A stretch of DNA of 20,346 nucleotides from an uncultured Marmoricola sp. (GTDB lineage: Bacteria; Actinomycetota; Actinomycetes; Propionibacteriales; Nocardioidaceae). Below are positions 5,495 to 12,356 of this stretch, one piece after another. The notes beneath the pieces are model-generated. The model was not told the DNA's origin. It did no database searches and worked only from the letters and a program-made list of their open reading frames with translations. Made by a program: the position numbers and the translations under genes. The DNA is taken from the NCBI RefSeq assembly GCF_943913695.1, contig NZ_CALTZE010000072.1, forward strand, positions 1-20,346. Reading direction: 5' to 3'. Each line of letters starts with the position of its first letter. Position 1 is the first letter of the stretch.

Positions 5495-7509
5495 GGTCCC
5501 GCCCCACGTCGGTCGCGGTGGTCGGCTCCGGGGTCGCCGGCCTCCTGGCCGCCCACGTGCTCACCCGCGGCGGCGTCCGCGTCACGCTCTACGAGGCCGA
5601 CGGCCGCGCCGGCGGTCACGCCGACACCCACGACGTCGACTCGCCCGCGGGTCGGCTCGGCGTCGACACCGGCTTCATCGTGCACAACCACCGCACCTAC
5701 CCCCACCTGCTCCGGCTCTACGACGAGCTCGGCGTCGCGACCCAGGAGTCGGAGATGTCGATGTCGGTGCGCTGCGAGGAGACCGGGCTGGAGTGGGCCG
5801 GCGCCCTCGGTCTGTCGGGGCTCTTCCCCACCTGGCGCAACCTCGCGCGGCCGGCCTACCTGCGGATGCTCACCGAGATCCCCCGCTTCCACCGCGCGGC
5901 CGCCCGGCTGCTGGAGAGCACCGACGCGACCAGCGACGACGGCGCCACGCTGCGGGAGTTCTTGGAGCGGGGCGGCTACAGCGACACCTTCCGCACCCAC
6001 TTCATGGAGTCGCTGGTGGCCTGCGTGTGGTCGTGCGACGCGCGGGTCGCGCTCGACTACCCCGCCCGCTACCTCTTCGTCTTCCTGCGCCACCACGGCA
6101 TGCTCGGCGTCTTCGGGTCGCCGACCTGGCGCACCGTCACCGGCGGCTCGCGCGCGTACGTCGACCGCGTCGTCGCCGGCCTCGCCGAGGTCCGGCTCGG
6201 CACCAAGGTGACCTCCGTGGTCGAGACCCGCGACGGCGTCGAGGTGACCGACGGCAACGGCGCCACCTCTGGGTACTCCGCCGCGGTGATCGCGACCCAC
6301 CCCCACCAGGCGCTGGCGATGCTCGCCGAGCCGACGGTGGCGCAGCGCGAGGTGCTCGCCGCGATGCCCTACTCCCGCAACACCGCCCAGCTGCACACCG
6401 ACACCCGGATCCTGCCGCGCCACGAGCGCGCGCGCAGCTCGTGGAACTACCTGCGCCGCGGCGACGACGATGCGCCCGTCACCGTCACCTACGACATGAA
6501 CAGGCTGCAGCGGCTCGAGACCTCCGCCGACGGTGCCGAGGACGGCCCCCGCTACCTGGTCACCCTGGGCGGCGAGGACCTCGTCGACCCCGCCACCGTG
6601 CTGGCGACGATGGAGTACGAGCACCCCGTCTACACCCCCGAGTCGGTCGCCGCGCAGCGACGACTGCCCGAGATCGACGGCGAGCGCATCGTCTTCGCCG
6701 GCGCCTACCACGGCTGGGGCTTCCACGAGGACGGCGCCCGCTCGGGCGTGGAGGCCGCGCGCCGGCTCGGCGTGGAGTGGCAGCACGCCGGCGTCGAGCA
6801 GCTGCCGCGCGAGCCGGCGGCCTACACCACGACGATCCGGCACACCCGGCGCCGGCCGCTGCGTCGCAGCTTCACCCACCGCTCGCAGACCTGGCTGGTC
6901 GACCTCGACCACCTGCCACGACGCCGGCTGCCGCTGCTGACCGGCAGCTTCGAGGCCCGCGACCACCTCGGCGACCCCGACGCCACGATCAAGCACAACG
7001 TCGAGCACTTCCTGCGGCTGCAGGGCGTCGACTGGCGCGGCGGCCGGATCCTGATGGCGGCCAACGCGCGCGCGTGGGGCTGGTGCTTCAACCCGATCAG
7101 CGTCTTCTGGTGCTTCCACGACGACGGCTCGCCGGCGGGGGTGGTGGTCGAGGTCCACAACACCTACGGCGAGCGGCACGCCTACCTGGTGCACCCCGAC
7201 GCTCAGGGCCGGGCCCGCACCGACAAGCAGCTCTACGTCTCGCCGTTCCACGGCACCGACGGCTGGTACGACGTCGCGGTGCCGACGCCCGGCGACCGGC
7301 TGCACGTCGCCATCACGCTGCACACCGACGACGGCGCCACCTTCAGTGCCTCGCTCGACGGCGAGCGGGGCGGCGTCTCCGCCCTGCGCAGCGCCCCCGC
7401 GGCGCTGCGCCACACCGTGCTGATCCACGTCCACGGGGTGTGGCTGTGGGCCCGACACCTCGGCGTCCGGCCCCGCCCCGCCCACGCGCACCAGGAAGGT
7501 GTCCGATGA
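5491..7509 (+). CDS. FAD-dependent oxidoreductase fused to a DUF1365 domain
   Basis: A 672-residue two-domain protein. Residues 1 to about 430 are an FAD-dependent amine-oxidase/desaturase-like domain: dinucleotide-binding VAVVGSGVAGLLAA (G12, G14, G17), then EADGRAGGH, the specific GWGFHEDG segment near 410 and GVEAARRLG. From about residue 447 a DUF1365 domain follows, with IRHTRRRPLRRSF, CFNPISVFWCF (C532), VEVHNTYGERHAYL and LYVSPFHG. The two parts correspond to Rv0449c and Rv0448c, which are separate genes in the M. tuberculosis sigK locus. No stop or frame change lies between them. The probable role is redox chemistry on acyl chains modified by the neighbouring methyltransferases; plants carry a related FAD-oxidase domain fused to cyclopropane synthase. 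GTG start with 4-bp overlap to rskA. DUF1365 has no established activity. Confidence 0.92.
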   Translation: MRSRPTSVAVVGSGVAGLLAAHVLTRGGVRVTLYEADGRAGGHADTHDVDSPAGRLGVDTGFIVHNHRTYPHLLRLYDELGVATQESEMSMSVRCEETGLEWAGALGLSGLFPTWRNLARPAYLRMLTEIPRFHRAAARLLESTDATSDDGATLREFLERGGYSDTFRTHFMESLVACVWSCDARVALDYPARYLFVFLRHHGMLGVFGSPTWRTVTGGSRAYVDRVVAGLAEVRLGTKVTSVVETRDGVEVTDGNGATSGYSAAVIATHPHQALAMLAEPTVAQREVLAAMPYSRNTAQLHTDTRILPRHERARSSWNYLRRGDDDAPVTVTYDMNRLQRLETSADGAEDGPRYLVTLGGEDLVDPATVLATMEYEHPVYTPESVAAQRRLPEIDGERIVFAGAYHGWGFHEDGARSGVEAARRLGVEWQHAGVEQLPREPAAYTTTIRHTRRRPLRRSFTHRSQTWLVDLDHLPRRRLPLLTGSFEARDHLGDPDATIKHNVEHFLRLQGVDWRGGRILMAANARAWGWCFNPISVFWCFHDDGSPAGVVVEVHNTYGERHAYLVHPDAQGRARTDKQLYVSPFHGTDGWYDVAVPTPGDRLHVAITLHTDDGATFSASLDGERGGVSALRSAPAALRHTVLIHVHGVWLWARHLGVRPRPAHAHQEGVR

Positions 7510-8828
7510 CCACCCACGAACGCACCCCGGAGGTCGCCGCGACGGCCGAGGCCTGGCCGGGCCTGGACCGCGTGCCGCACGACCTGCGCTCCGACGTCGC
7601 CTGGCGGATCGCCCGGCGGATCTTCCGCGCCGCCGTCGGCCGGCTCGATGTGACGGTGCACGAGGGCGACCGCGTGCTGGGGCGCGGCGGCCCGGTCGCG
7701 GTGCTGCACCGCCCCGAGGAGTTCTACCGCCGGGTCGGCTCCGACGGGCTGATCGGCTTCGGGGAGGCCTACCTCACCGGCGCCTGGGACGCCGAGGACC
7801 TCGGCGGCTTCCTGACCGTGCTGGCCGCCGAGCTGCCGCGGCTGGTGCCGGACTGGATGCAGCGGCTGCGGGCCGCCTACGTGCACCGCCCGCCCGCGAT
7901 GCACCGCAACACCACCTCCAACACCCGCGGCAACATCGCCCACCACTACGACCTGTCCAACGACCTGTTCCGGCTCTTCCTCGACGAGTCGATGACCTAC
8001 TCCTCGGGCCTCTTCGACACCACGCTGCGCCGCCGCGCCGACGAGCACGGCGTACACCTGGTCGCCGCCCCGCCCGGCCTGGAGGCCGGCGACCTGCACG
8101 AGGCGCAGGTGCGCAAGATCGAGCGGCTGCTCGACCAGGCCGGCGTCGGCGAGGGCACCCGGGTGCTGGAGATCGGCACCGGCTGGGGCGAGCTGGCCAT
8201 CCGCGCCGCCCGCCGCGGCGCGGTCGTGCACTCGGTGACGCTCTCCAGCGAGCAGCTCGGGCTCGCCCAGCAGCGCGTCGACGCCGCCGGTCTCGGCGAG
8301 CGCGTCACCCTCGCGCTGTGCGACTACCGCCAGGTGCGCGGGGAGTTCGACGCCGTCGTCTCGATCGAGATGATCGAGGCGGTGGGTCACGAGTACTGGT
8401 CGACCTACTTCCGCACCATCGACGCGCGGCTCGCACCGGGCGGCCGGGCGGTGGTGCAGGCGATCACGATGCCGCACGAGCGGATGCTGGCGACCCGGCG
8501 CACCTTCACCTGGATCAACAAGTACATCTTCCCCGGCGGCTTCCTGCCCTCGGTGCGCGTGCTCGACGAGGTCACGGCGCGCGACACCACGCTGCGGCTC
8601 GTCGACCGGCTCGGCTTCGGCAAGCACTACGCCGAGACCCTCGCCCGCTGGGACCAGGCGTTCCTCGCCGCCCACGACGAGGTGGCCGCGCTCGGCTTCG
8701 ACGCCACCTTCGAGCGGATGTGGCACTTCTACCTGGAATACTCGCGCGCCGGCTTCGCATCGGCCTACATCGACGTGCAGCAACTGGTCTTCGCGCGTCC
8801 CGAGGAGCTCCCGGAGGTCACGGCGTGA
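7506..8828 (+). CDS. Cyclopropane/methyl fatty-acid synthase 1 (UfaA1-like SAM methyltransferase)
   Basis: A 440-residue SAM-dependent fatty-acyl methyltransferase acting on double bonds of membrane phospholipid acyl chains. An N-terminal about 110-residue domain precedes the substrate segment RGNIAHHYDLSNDLFRLFLD, SMTYSSGLFDT (S167 where E. coli Cfa has Cys), the SAM site VLEIGTGWGELA from residue 220, IEMIEAVGHEYW, and INKYIFPGGFLPS, which is strongly Cfa-like. The C-terminal tyrosine/tryptophan segment KHYAETLARWDQAF is kept, while the position of the E. coli bicarbonate histidine reads Gln (VQAIT; aligned by eye). ATG at 7506 has the Shine-Dalgarno AGGAAGG and overlaps the previous stop by 4 bp (ATGA). 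It is the likely counterpart of Rv0447c (ufaA1). The product could be cyclopropane or 10-methyl(ene) branched acids. Confidence 0.92.
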   Translation: MTTHERTPEVAATAEAWPGLDRVPHDLRSDVAWRIARRIFRAAVGRLDVTVHEGDRVLGRGGPVAVLHRPEEFYRRVGSDGLIGFGEAYLTGAWDAEDLGGFLTVLAAELPRLVPDWMQRLRAAYVHRPPAMHRNTTSNTRGNIAHHYDLSNDLFRLFLDESMTYSSGLFDTTLRRRADEHGVHLVAAPPGLEAGDLHEAQVRKIERLLDQAGVGEGTRVLEIGTGWGELAIRAARRGAVVHSVTLSSEQLGLAQQRVDAAGLGERVTLALCDYRQVRGEFDAVVSIEMIEAVGHEYWSTYFRTIDARLAPGGRAVVQAITMPHERMLATRRTFTWINKYIFPGGFLPSVRVLDEVTARDTTLRLVDRLGFGKHYAETLARWDQAFLAAHDEVAALGFDATFERMWHFYLEYSRAGFASAYIDVQQLVFARPEELPEVTA

Positions 8829-10135
8829 CGGCGCTCGACGACGGTCCCACGTCCACCCACGGGCAGCCCGACGCCGGGGTCGCCCACCGGCTCGCCGACG
8901 CGCTGCGCCCCTTCGTCGGCGGCGACCTGCCCGTGCGGCTGCGCTGCTGGGACGGCTCGGAGGCCGGCCCCGCCGACGCCCCGCTGGTCGAGCTCCGCAC
9001 GCCCGACGCCGTACGCCGCCTGCTGTGGCGGCCCGGCGAGCTGGGTGCGGCCCAGGCCTACGTGACCGGCGAGCTCGAGGTGCACCACGACCTCGACGCC
9101 GCGCTCACCCACGTGTGGTCGGTGGTGGCCGAGCGCGGGCTGAGCGGCGTACGTCCCTCGCCGCGTGCCTTCGCGCGCGCACTGCGCGCAGCCGTCGACG
9201 TGGGTGCCGTCGGCCGGCCCCCCGCACCGCCGGCCTCGCAGGCCCGGCTCGCCGGCCGGCTGCACAGCAAGCTCCGCGACAGCCGGGCCATCAGCCACCA
9301 CTACGACCTCTCCAACGAGTTCTACTCCCTGGTGCTGGAGCCGCAGATGGCCTACTCCTGCGGCTACCACGCCACGCCCGACACGGGGGTCGAGGAGGCG
9401 CAGCGTGCCAAGCTCGACCTGGTGTGCACCAAGCTCGGCGTCGGTCGCGGCACGCGCTTCCTCGACGTCGGCTGCGGCTGGGGGTCGCTCTCGCTGCACG
9501 CCGCGCAGCACTTCGGCGCCCAGGTGGTCGGCGTCACGATCGCCGCGGAGCAGAAGGCCTTCATCGACGCCCGCATCGCCGAGCGTGGGCTCGAGGGCCA
9601 GGTCGAGATCCGGCTCCAGGACTACCGCGAGGTGCCCGAGCGCGACCACTTCGACGCCGTCGGGTCGCTGGAGATGGGCGAGCACGTCGGCGAACGCAAC
9701 TACGCGACCTACGCCCGCGTGCTGCACGACGCGGTGCGTCCGGGCGGGCGCGTGCTGGTGCAGCAGATGTCGCGCGCCGGGGGCCGCAAGGGCCACCCCG
9801 GCGGCGGTCCCTTCATCGAGTCCTTCATCGCCCCCGACATGCACATGCGGCCCGTCGGCGAGACGGTCGGCTTCCTGGAGCGGGCCGGGCTCGAGGTGCG
9901 CGACGTGCACGCGATGCGCGAGCACTACGTGCTCACCGTCGCCGGCTGGCTGGAGCGGTTCGAGCGCCACCAGGACCAGCTGCGGGCGCTGGTCGGCGAG
10001 GAGGTGCTGCGCGTGTGGCGGCTCTACCTGGTCGGCGGGGACATGGCCTTCCGCGACGGGCGCATGGGGGTCGACCAGATCCTGATGGTGCGACCCGGCG
10101 CCGACCACCACCTCCCGGCCGTGCGGGCGTGGTGA
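8825..10135 (+). CDS. Cyclopropane/methyl fatty-acid synthase 2 (SAM methyltransferase)
   Basis: A 436-residue second member of the same family, clearly diverged from its upstream neighbour. It keeps SRAISHHYDLSNEFYSLVLE, MAYSCGYH (C179, the cysteine that synthase 1 lacks), the SAM site LDVGCGWGSLSLHAAQHFG from residue 213, SLEMGEHVGERNYATY and REHYVLTVAGWLERFERH. Instead of the INKYIFPGG segment it has GGRKGHPGGGPFIESFIAPDM, so acyl-chain position or reaction outcome may differ. The end, VWRLYLVGGDMAFRDGRMGVDQILMV, is typical of actinobacterial paralogues. The GTG start overlaps the synthase 1 stop by 4 bp (GTGA). The pair suggests either two modifications of the same chain or two substrates. 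The M. tuberculosis locus has only one such gene. Confidence 0.92.
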   Translation: MTALDDGPTSTHGQPDAGVAHRLADALRPFVGGDLPVRLRCWDGSEAGPADAPLVELRTPDAVRRLLWRPGELGAAQAYVTGELEVHHDLDAALTHVWSVVAERGLSGVRPSPRAFARALRAAVDVGAVGRPPAPPASQARLAGRLHSKLRDSRAISHHYDLSNEFYSLVLEPQMAYSCGYHATPDTGVEEAQRAKLDLVCTKLGVGRGTRFLDVGCGWGSLSLHAAQHFGAQVVGVTIAAEQKAFIDARIAERGLEGQVEIRLQDYREVPERDHFDAVGSLEMGEHVGERNYATYARVLHDAVRPGGRVLVQQMSRAGGRKGHPGGGPFIESFIAPDMHMRPVGETVGFLERAGLEVRDVHAMREHYVLTVAGWLERFERHQDQLRALVGEEVLRVWRLYLVGGDMAFRDGRMGVDQILMVRPGADHHLPAVRAW

Positions 10136-10136
10136 C

Positions 10137-10907
10137 GTGCTGAGCGTGCTGCTGGCCTCCGCGGCCGCCGTGCTGGTCCTGATCACTGCCACGGCCCTGA
10201 TCGCACGCCGGATCGGCCGCGTGGTCGTGGTCGACGCCGCGTGGGGCGCGGGCTTCGTGGTCGTCGCCCTGGTGTGCGCCCTGGTCGGCGACGCACCGGT
10301 GCGCTGGCTGCTGCTCGCCCTGGTCGGGGTGTGGGGGCTGCGACTGGCCCGCCACACCGGCCAGCGCCTGCTCGCCACCGACGAGGAGGACCCTCGCTAC
10401 GCCGCACTGCTCGAGGGCAAGCCGTGGTCCTACGCCGTCACCCGCGTCTTCGTGACCCAGGGTGTCGCGATGTGGTTCGTCTCGCTGCCCGTGCAGGTCG
10501 CCGCCGTCTCCCCCACCCGGTGGTGGTGGGTGGTGGCGCTCGGCGTCGTCGTGTGGGCGGTCGGCATGGTCTTCGAGACGGTCGGCGACGCCCAGCTCGC
10601 GGCCTACAAGCGGCAGCCGCGCGAGTCGCGACCGCAGGTGATGGACCAGGGGCTGTGGCGCTACACACGGCACCCCAACTACTTCGGCGACGCCTGCGTG
10701 TGGTGGGGCGTCTGGCTGGCCGGCCTCGGCGCCGGCTGGATCGGTCTCGCGACAGTGCTCTCCCCCGCGGTGATGACCTACTTCCTCGTCTTCGCCACCG
10801 GCGCCAGGCTGCTCGAGCGCACCATGATGCAGCGTCCTGGCTACCCGGAGTACGCCGAGCGCACCTCGATGTTCGTGCCGCTGCCGCCGCGCCGCCGGGT
10901 CAGCTGA
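10137..10907 (+). CDS. DUF1295 / steroid 5-alpha-reductase-like integral membrane protein
   Basis: A 256-residue polytopic protein with about six to seven hydrophobic segments. The C-terminal half has the family signature: YKRQPRESRPQVMDQGLWRYTRHPNYFGD followed by WWGVWLAGL, and later MMQRPGYPEYAERTSMFVPLPPRR. This NADPH-binding fold is shared by steroid 5-alpha reductases and isoprenylcysteine methyltransferases; DUF1295 members lack a proven reaction. It corresponds to Rv0446c in the mycobacterial sigK locus. Together with the FAD enzyme and methyltransferases it may reduce a methylene or unsaturated acyl intermediate in the membrane (inference). GTG start, 1 bp after the previous stop. The 3' end overlaps the convergent tsaB by 8 bp, leaving no room for a conventional terminator. 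Confidence 0.9.
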   Translation: MLSVLLASAAAVLVLITATALIARRIGRVVVVDAAWGAGFVVVALVCALVGDAPVRWLLLALVGVWGLRLARHTGQRLLATDEEDPRYAALLEGKPWSYAVTRVFVTQGVAMWFVSLPVQVAAVSPTRWWWVVALGVVVWAVGMVFETVGDAQLAAYKRQPRESRPQVMDQGLWRYTRHPNYFGDACVWWGVWLAGLGAGWIGLATVLSPAVMTYFLVFATGARLLERTMMQRPGYPEYAERTSMFVPLPPRRRVS

Positions 10908-11529
10908 CGCGCTTGGGCCGGCCGGGCTCGGCCACGTCGGGACGCCGCAGGTAGAGCGGCTCGGCGGGCAGCAGCTCGAGCTCGCCGGCCTGCACGGCCT
11001 CGGCCATGACGGCGGCCGAGGGGTGCTCGGGCCCACGCGCGTCGGGGAAGGAGTCGGGGTAGAGCGCGCCGCCGCGACCGACGACGACCCCGCGCACCCG
11101 GGCGTCCTCGGGGCGGACCACCTCGGGCCCCCAGACCCGCCGGCCCCCGCCGTACGCCGCGAGGTAGACCTCCTTGCGGCGCGCGTCGGTGACGACCGTG
11201 AGCTCCTCGTGGCCGTCGCGGCGGGCCTCGGCGGCGATCACGTCGAGGGTGCAGACGCCGTGCAGCGCCACCCCGCGGGTCAGCGCCAGCACCCGCGCGG
11301 TCACCAGCCCGACCCGGAGGCCGGTGAAGGGGCCGGGCCCGACGCCGACCGCGACCGCGGTGACCGCCTCGATGCCGGCCCCGGCGTCGGCGAGCACCCG
11401 CTCGATCCCGGGGGCGAGCATCTCGCCGTGACGCATCGCCTGGTCGGCGTCGTGGGAGGCCACCACGGCGTGACCGTCGTGCAGCGCCACCGTGACCCGG
11501 GAGGTCGCGGTGTCGAAGGCCAGCAGCAT
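10900..11529 (-). CDS. tsaB: tRNA threonylcarbamoyladenosine biosynthesis protein TsaB
   Basis: A 209-residue ASKHA-fold subunit of the bacterial t6A complex (TsaB-TsaD-TsaE), which attaches threonylcarbamoyl to A37 of ANN-decoding tRNAs. The N-terminal MLLAFDTATSRVTVAL, the histidine-rich RHGEMLAPGIERVL, and the diagnostic VGVGPGPFTGLRVGL (about residues 60-75) identify it; TDARRKEVYLAAY is also typical. Length is normal. In most actinobacteria rimI and tsaD follow directly; here the SigK island lies downstream and rimI is about 9.2 kb away. A TAGGGT element exactly 6 nt before the ATG suggests a leaderless mRNA of its own. The preceding gene on this strand is a secreted protein, 23 bp upstream. 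Confidence 0.95.
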   Translation of the reverse strand: MLLAFDTATSRVTVALHDGHAVVASHDADQAMRHGEMLAPGIERVLADAGAGIEAVTAVAVGVGPGPFTGLRVGLVTARVLALTRGVALHGVCTLDVIAAEARRDGHEELTVVTDARRKEVYLAAYGGGRRVWGPEVVRPEDARVRGVVVGRGGALYPDSFPDARGPEHPSAAVMAEAVQAGELELLPAEPLYLRRPDVAEPGRPKRVS

Positions 11530-11535
11530 GGGCCG

Positions 11536-11541
11536 ACCCTA
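11536..11541 (-). promoter_or_regulatory. Candidate -10 element (TAGGGT) of tsaB
   Basis: TAGGGT ends 6 nt before the tsaB ATG, in the 23-bp gap after the secreted-protein gene. The spacing fits a leaderless start. AGGG could instead serve as a Shine-Dalgarno for cotranscribed mRNA, so either reading is possible. Confidence 0.35.
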
Positions 11542-11552
11542 GCCAGCCCGGC

Positions 11553-12275
11553 TCACGGGACGGGCACGAGCCTGACGGTGATCGTCCGCGTGGGCGAGAC
11601 CGCTGCCGGGGCACCGCCGGCGCTCGAGGTCACGGCTCGCACCTGGAAGGTCCCGACGCCGTAGGGCCGGGTCACGCTCGCCACTCCCGTCGCGTCCTGC
11701 GCCACGGTGGAGACGGTGGTCCAGGTGTCGCCGTCGCGCTGCTGGAAGAGCACCTCGCGACCCGCGCGGGCGGGCGTGAAGGTGGCCGTCATCTCGACGT
11801 TGGCGAGCAGCAGCGCCTCGCTGGGGTCCACCCTCAGCCCAGCGGTCTGGCCCAGCGGGGTCAGCGTGCGGACGCCGGAGACGACCTTGGGCCGCACGGC
11901 ACCGGCCACGCGGGCGCGCGGCGCCACCACGCGGTAGGAGACCGTCGTCTTGCCACGGAGCTTGATCACCCGCGTCGTCAGGGCGTAGGCGCCGGTGCTC
12001 GAGGTGCGACCCTGCCGGACCGTCGCCCAGCGGTTGCCCTGCTTGCGCTCCAGTCGTACGGCGCGAGCGGCGCGAGCCGGCACCGTCCCGCGGAAGGTGA
12101 CGACCTCGCCCGAGATCGGTCGTGCCGGTGAGGCCGACGGACGCGCGGCGCTCGCAGCCCCGGCGGTGCTCGGCGCGACCAGGGCCGAGGCGACCAGCGC
12201 GAGCGTGGCCACCGCGACGACCACGACACCCCGGGCCCGACCCCGCACCTGTGAGCTGACTCCCCGACCTGACAT
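11553..12275 (-). CDS. Secreted protein with two Ig-like beta-sandwich repeats, function unknown
   Basis: A 240-residue exported protein of unknown function. A Sec signal peptide is clear: basic RGRAR, hydrophobic core about residues 17-33, probable cleavage after STAGA (A40/A41). The mature part looks like two all-beta repeats, about 48-115 and 145-230. Each has the pattern of basic/aromatic strand, W-x-TV, then TG-x-(Y/S) and a closing Y/FxVRAV strand (GNRWATVRQGRTSSTGAYAL and GDTWTTVSTVAQDATGVASV). Such domains occur in actinobacterial cell-surface proteins. No catalytic residues, sortase motif or C-terminal TM segment were seen, so it is probably released. It has its own promoter-like TAGCGT and the Shine-Dalgarno GGGGAAGGGG, and it sits between tsaE and tsaB, genes that are usually adjacent. 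Confidence 0.85.
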   Translation of the reverse strand: MSGRGVSSQVRGRARGVVVVAVATLALVASALVAPSTAGAASAARPSASPARPISGEVVTFRGTVPARAARAVRLERKQGNRWATVRQGRTSSTGAYALTTRVIKLRGKTTVSYRVVAPRARVAGAVRPKVVSGVRTLTPLGQTAGLRVDPSEALLLANVEMTATFTPARAGREVLFQQRDGDTWTTVSTVAQDATGVASVTRPYGVGTFQVRAVTSSAGGAPAAVSPTRTITVRLVPVP

Positions 12276-12302
12276 GACGACCCCTTCCCCTGGTGTGCCG
12301 TC

Positions 12303-12308
12303 ACGCTA
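12303..12308 (-). promoter_or_regulatory. Candidate -10 element (TAGCGT) of the secreted-protein gene
   Basis: TAGCGT lies 27 nt before the ATG at 12275. A start about 6-7 nt downstream would give a leader of about 20 nt with a Shine-Dalgarno (GGGGAAGG, plus-strand complement within 12281-12290). It indicates independent transcription, just after a hairpin that could end the tsaE transcript. Confidence 0.45.
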
Positions 12309-12325
12309 TGCCCGGCACCGACGGG

Positions 12326-12343
12326 GCCGCAGGACTTTGCGGC
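12326..12343 (-). terminator. Weak hairpin after the tsaE stop (possible terminator)
   Basis: GCCGCA at 12326-12331 pairs with TGCGGC at 12338-12343 across a 6-nt loop. On the minus strand the hairpin begins 13 nt after the stop of the GNAT-TsaE gene. There is no U-tract, as is common in actinobacteria, so activity is uncertain. Confidence 0.3.
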
Positions 12344-12356
12344 ACCTGCTCGCGGC

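Noticed and set aside
5137..7491. A 784-codon minus-strand frame opposite rskA and the FAD-DUF1365 gene
   Set aside because: Repetitive His/Asp/Val/Gly-rich translation with no domain; shadow of the real gene.
10900..10960. A bidirectional terminator at the DUF1295-tsaB convergent junction
   Set aside because: Only short GC-rich complementarity (for example GGCCGGCC) is present, and the stop codons overlap, so no clear stem-loop stands between the genes.
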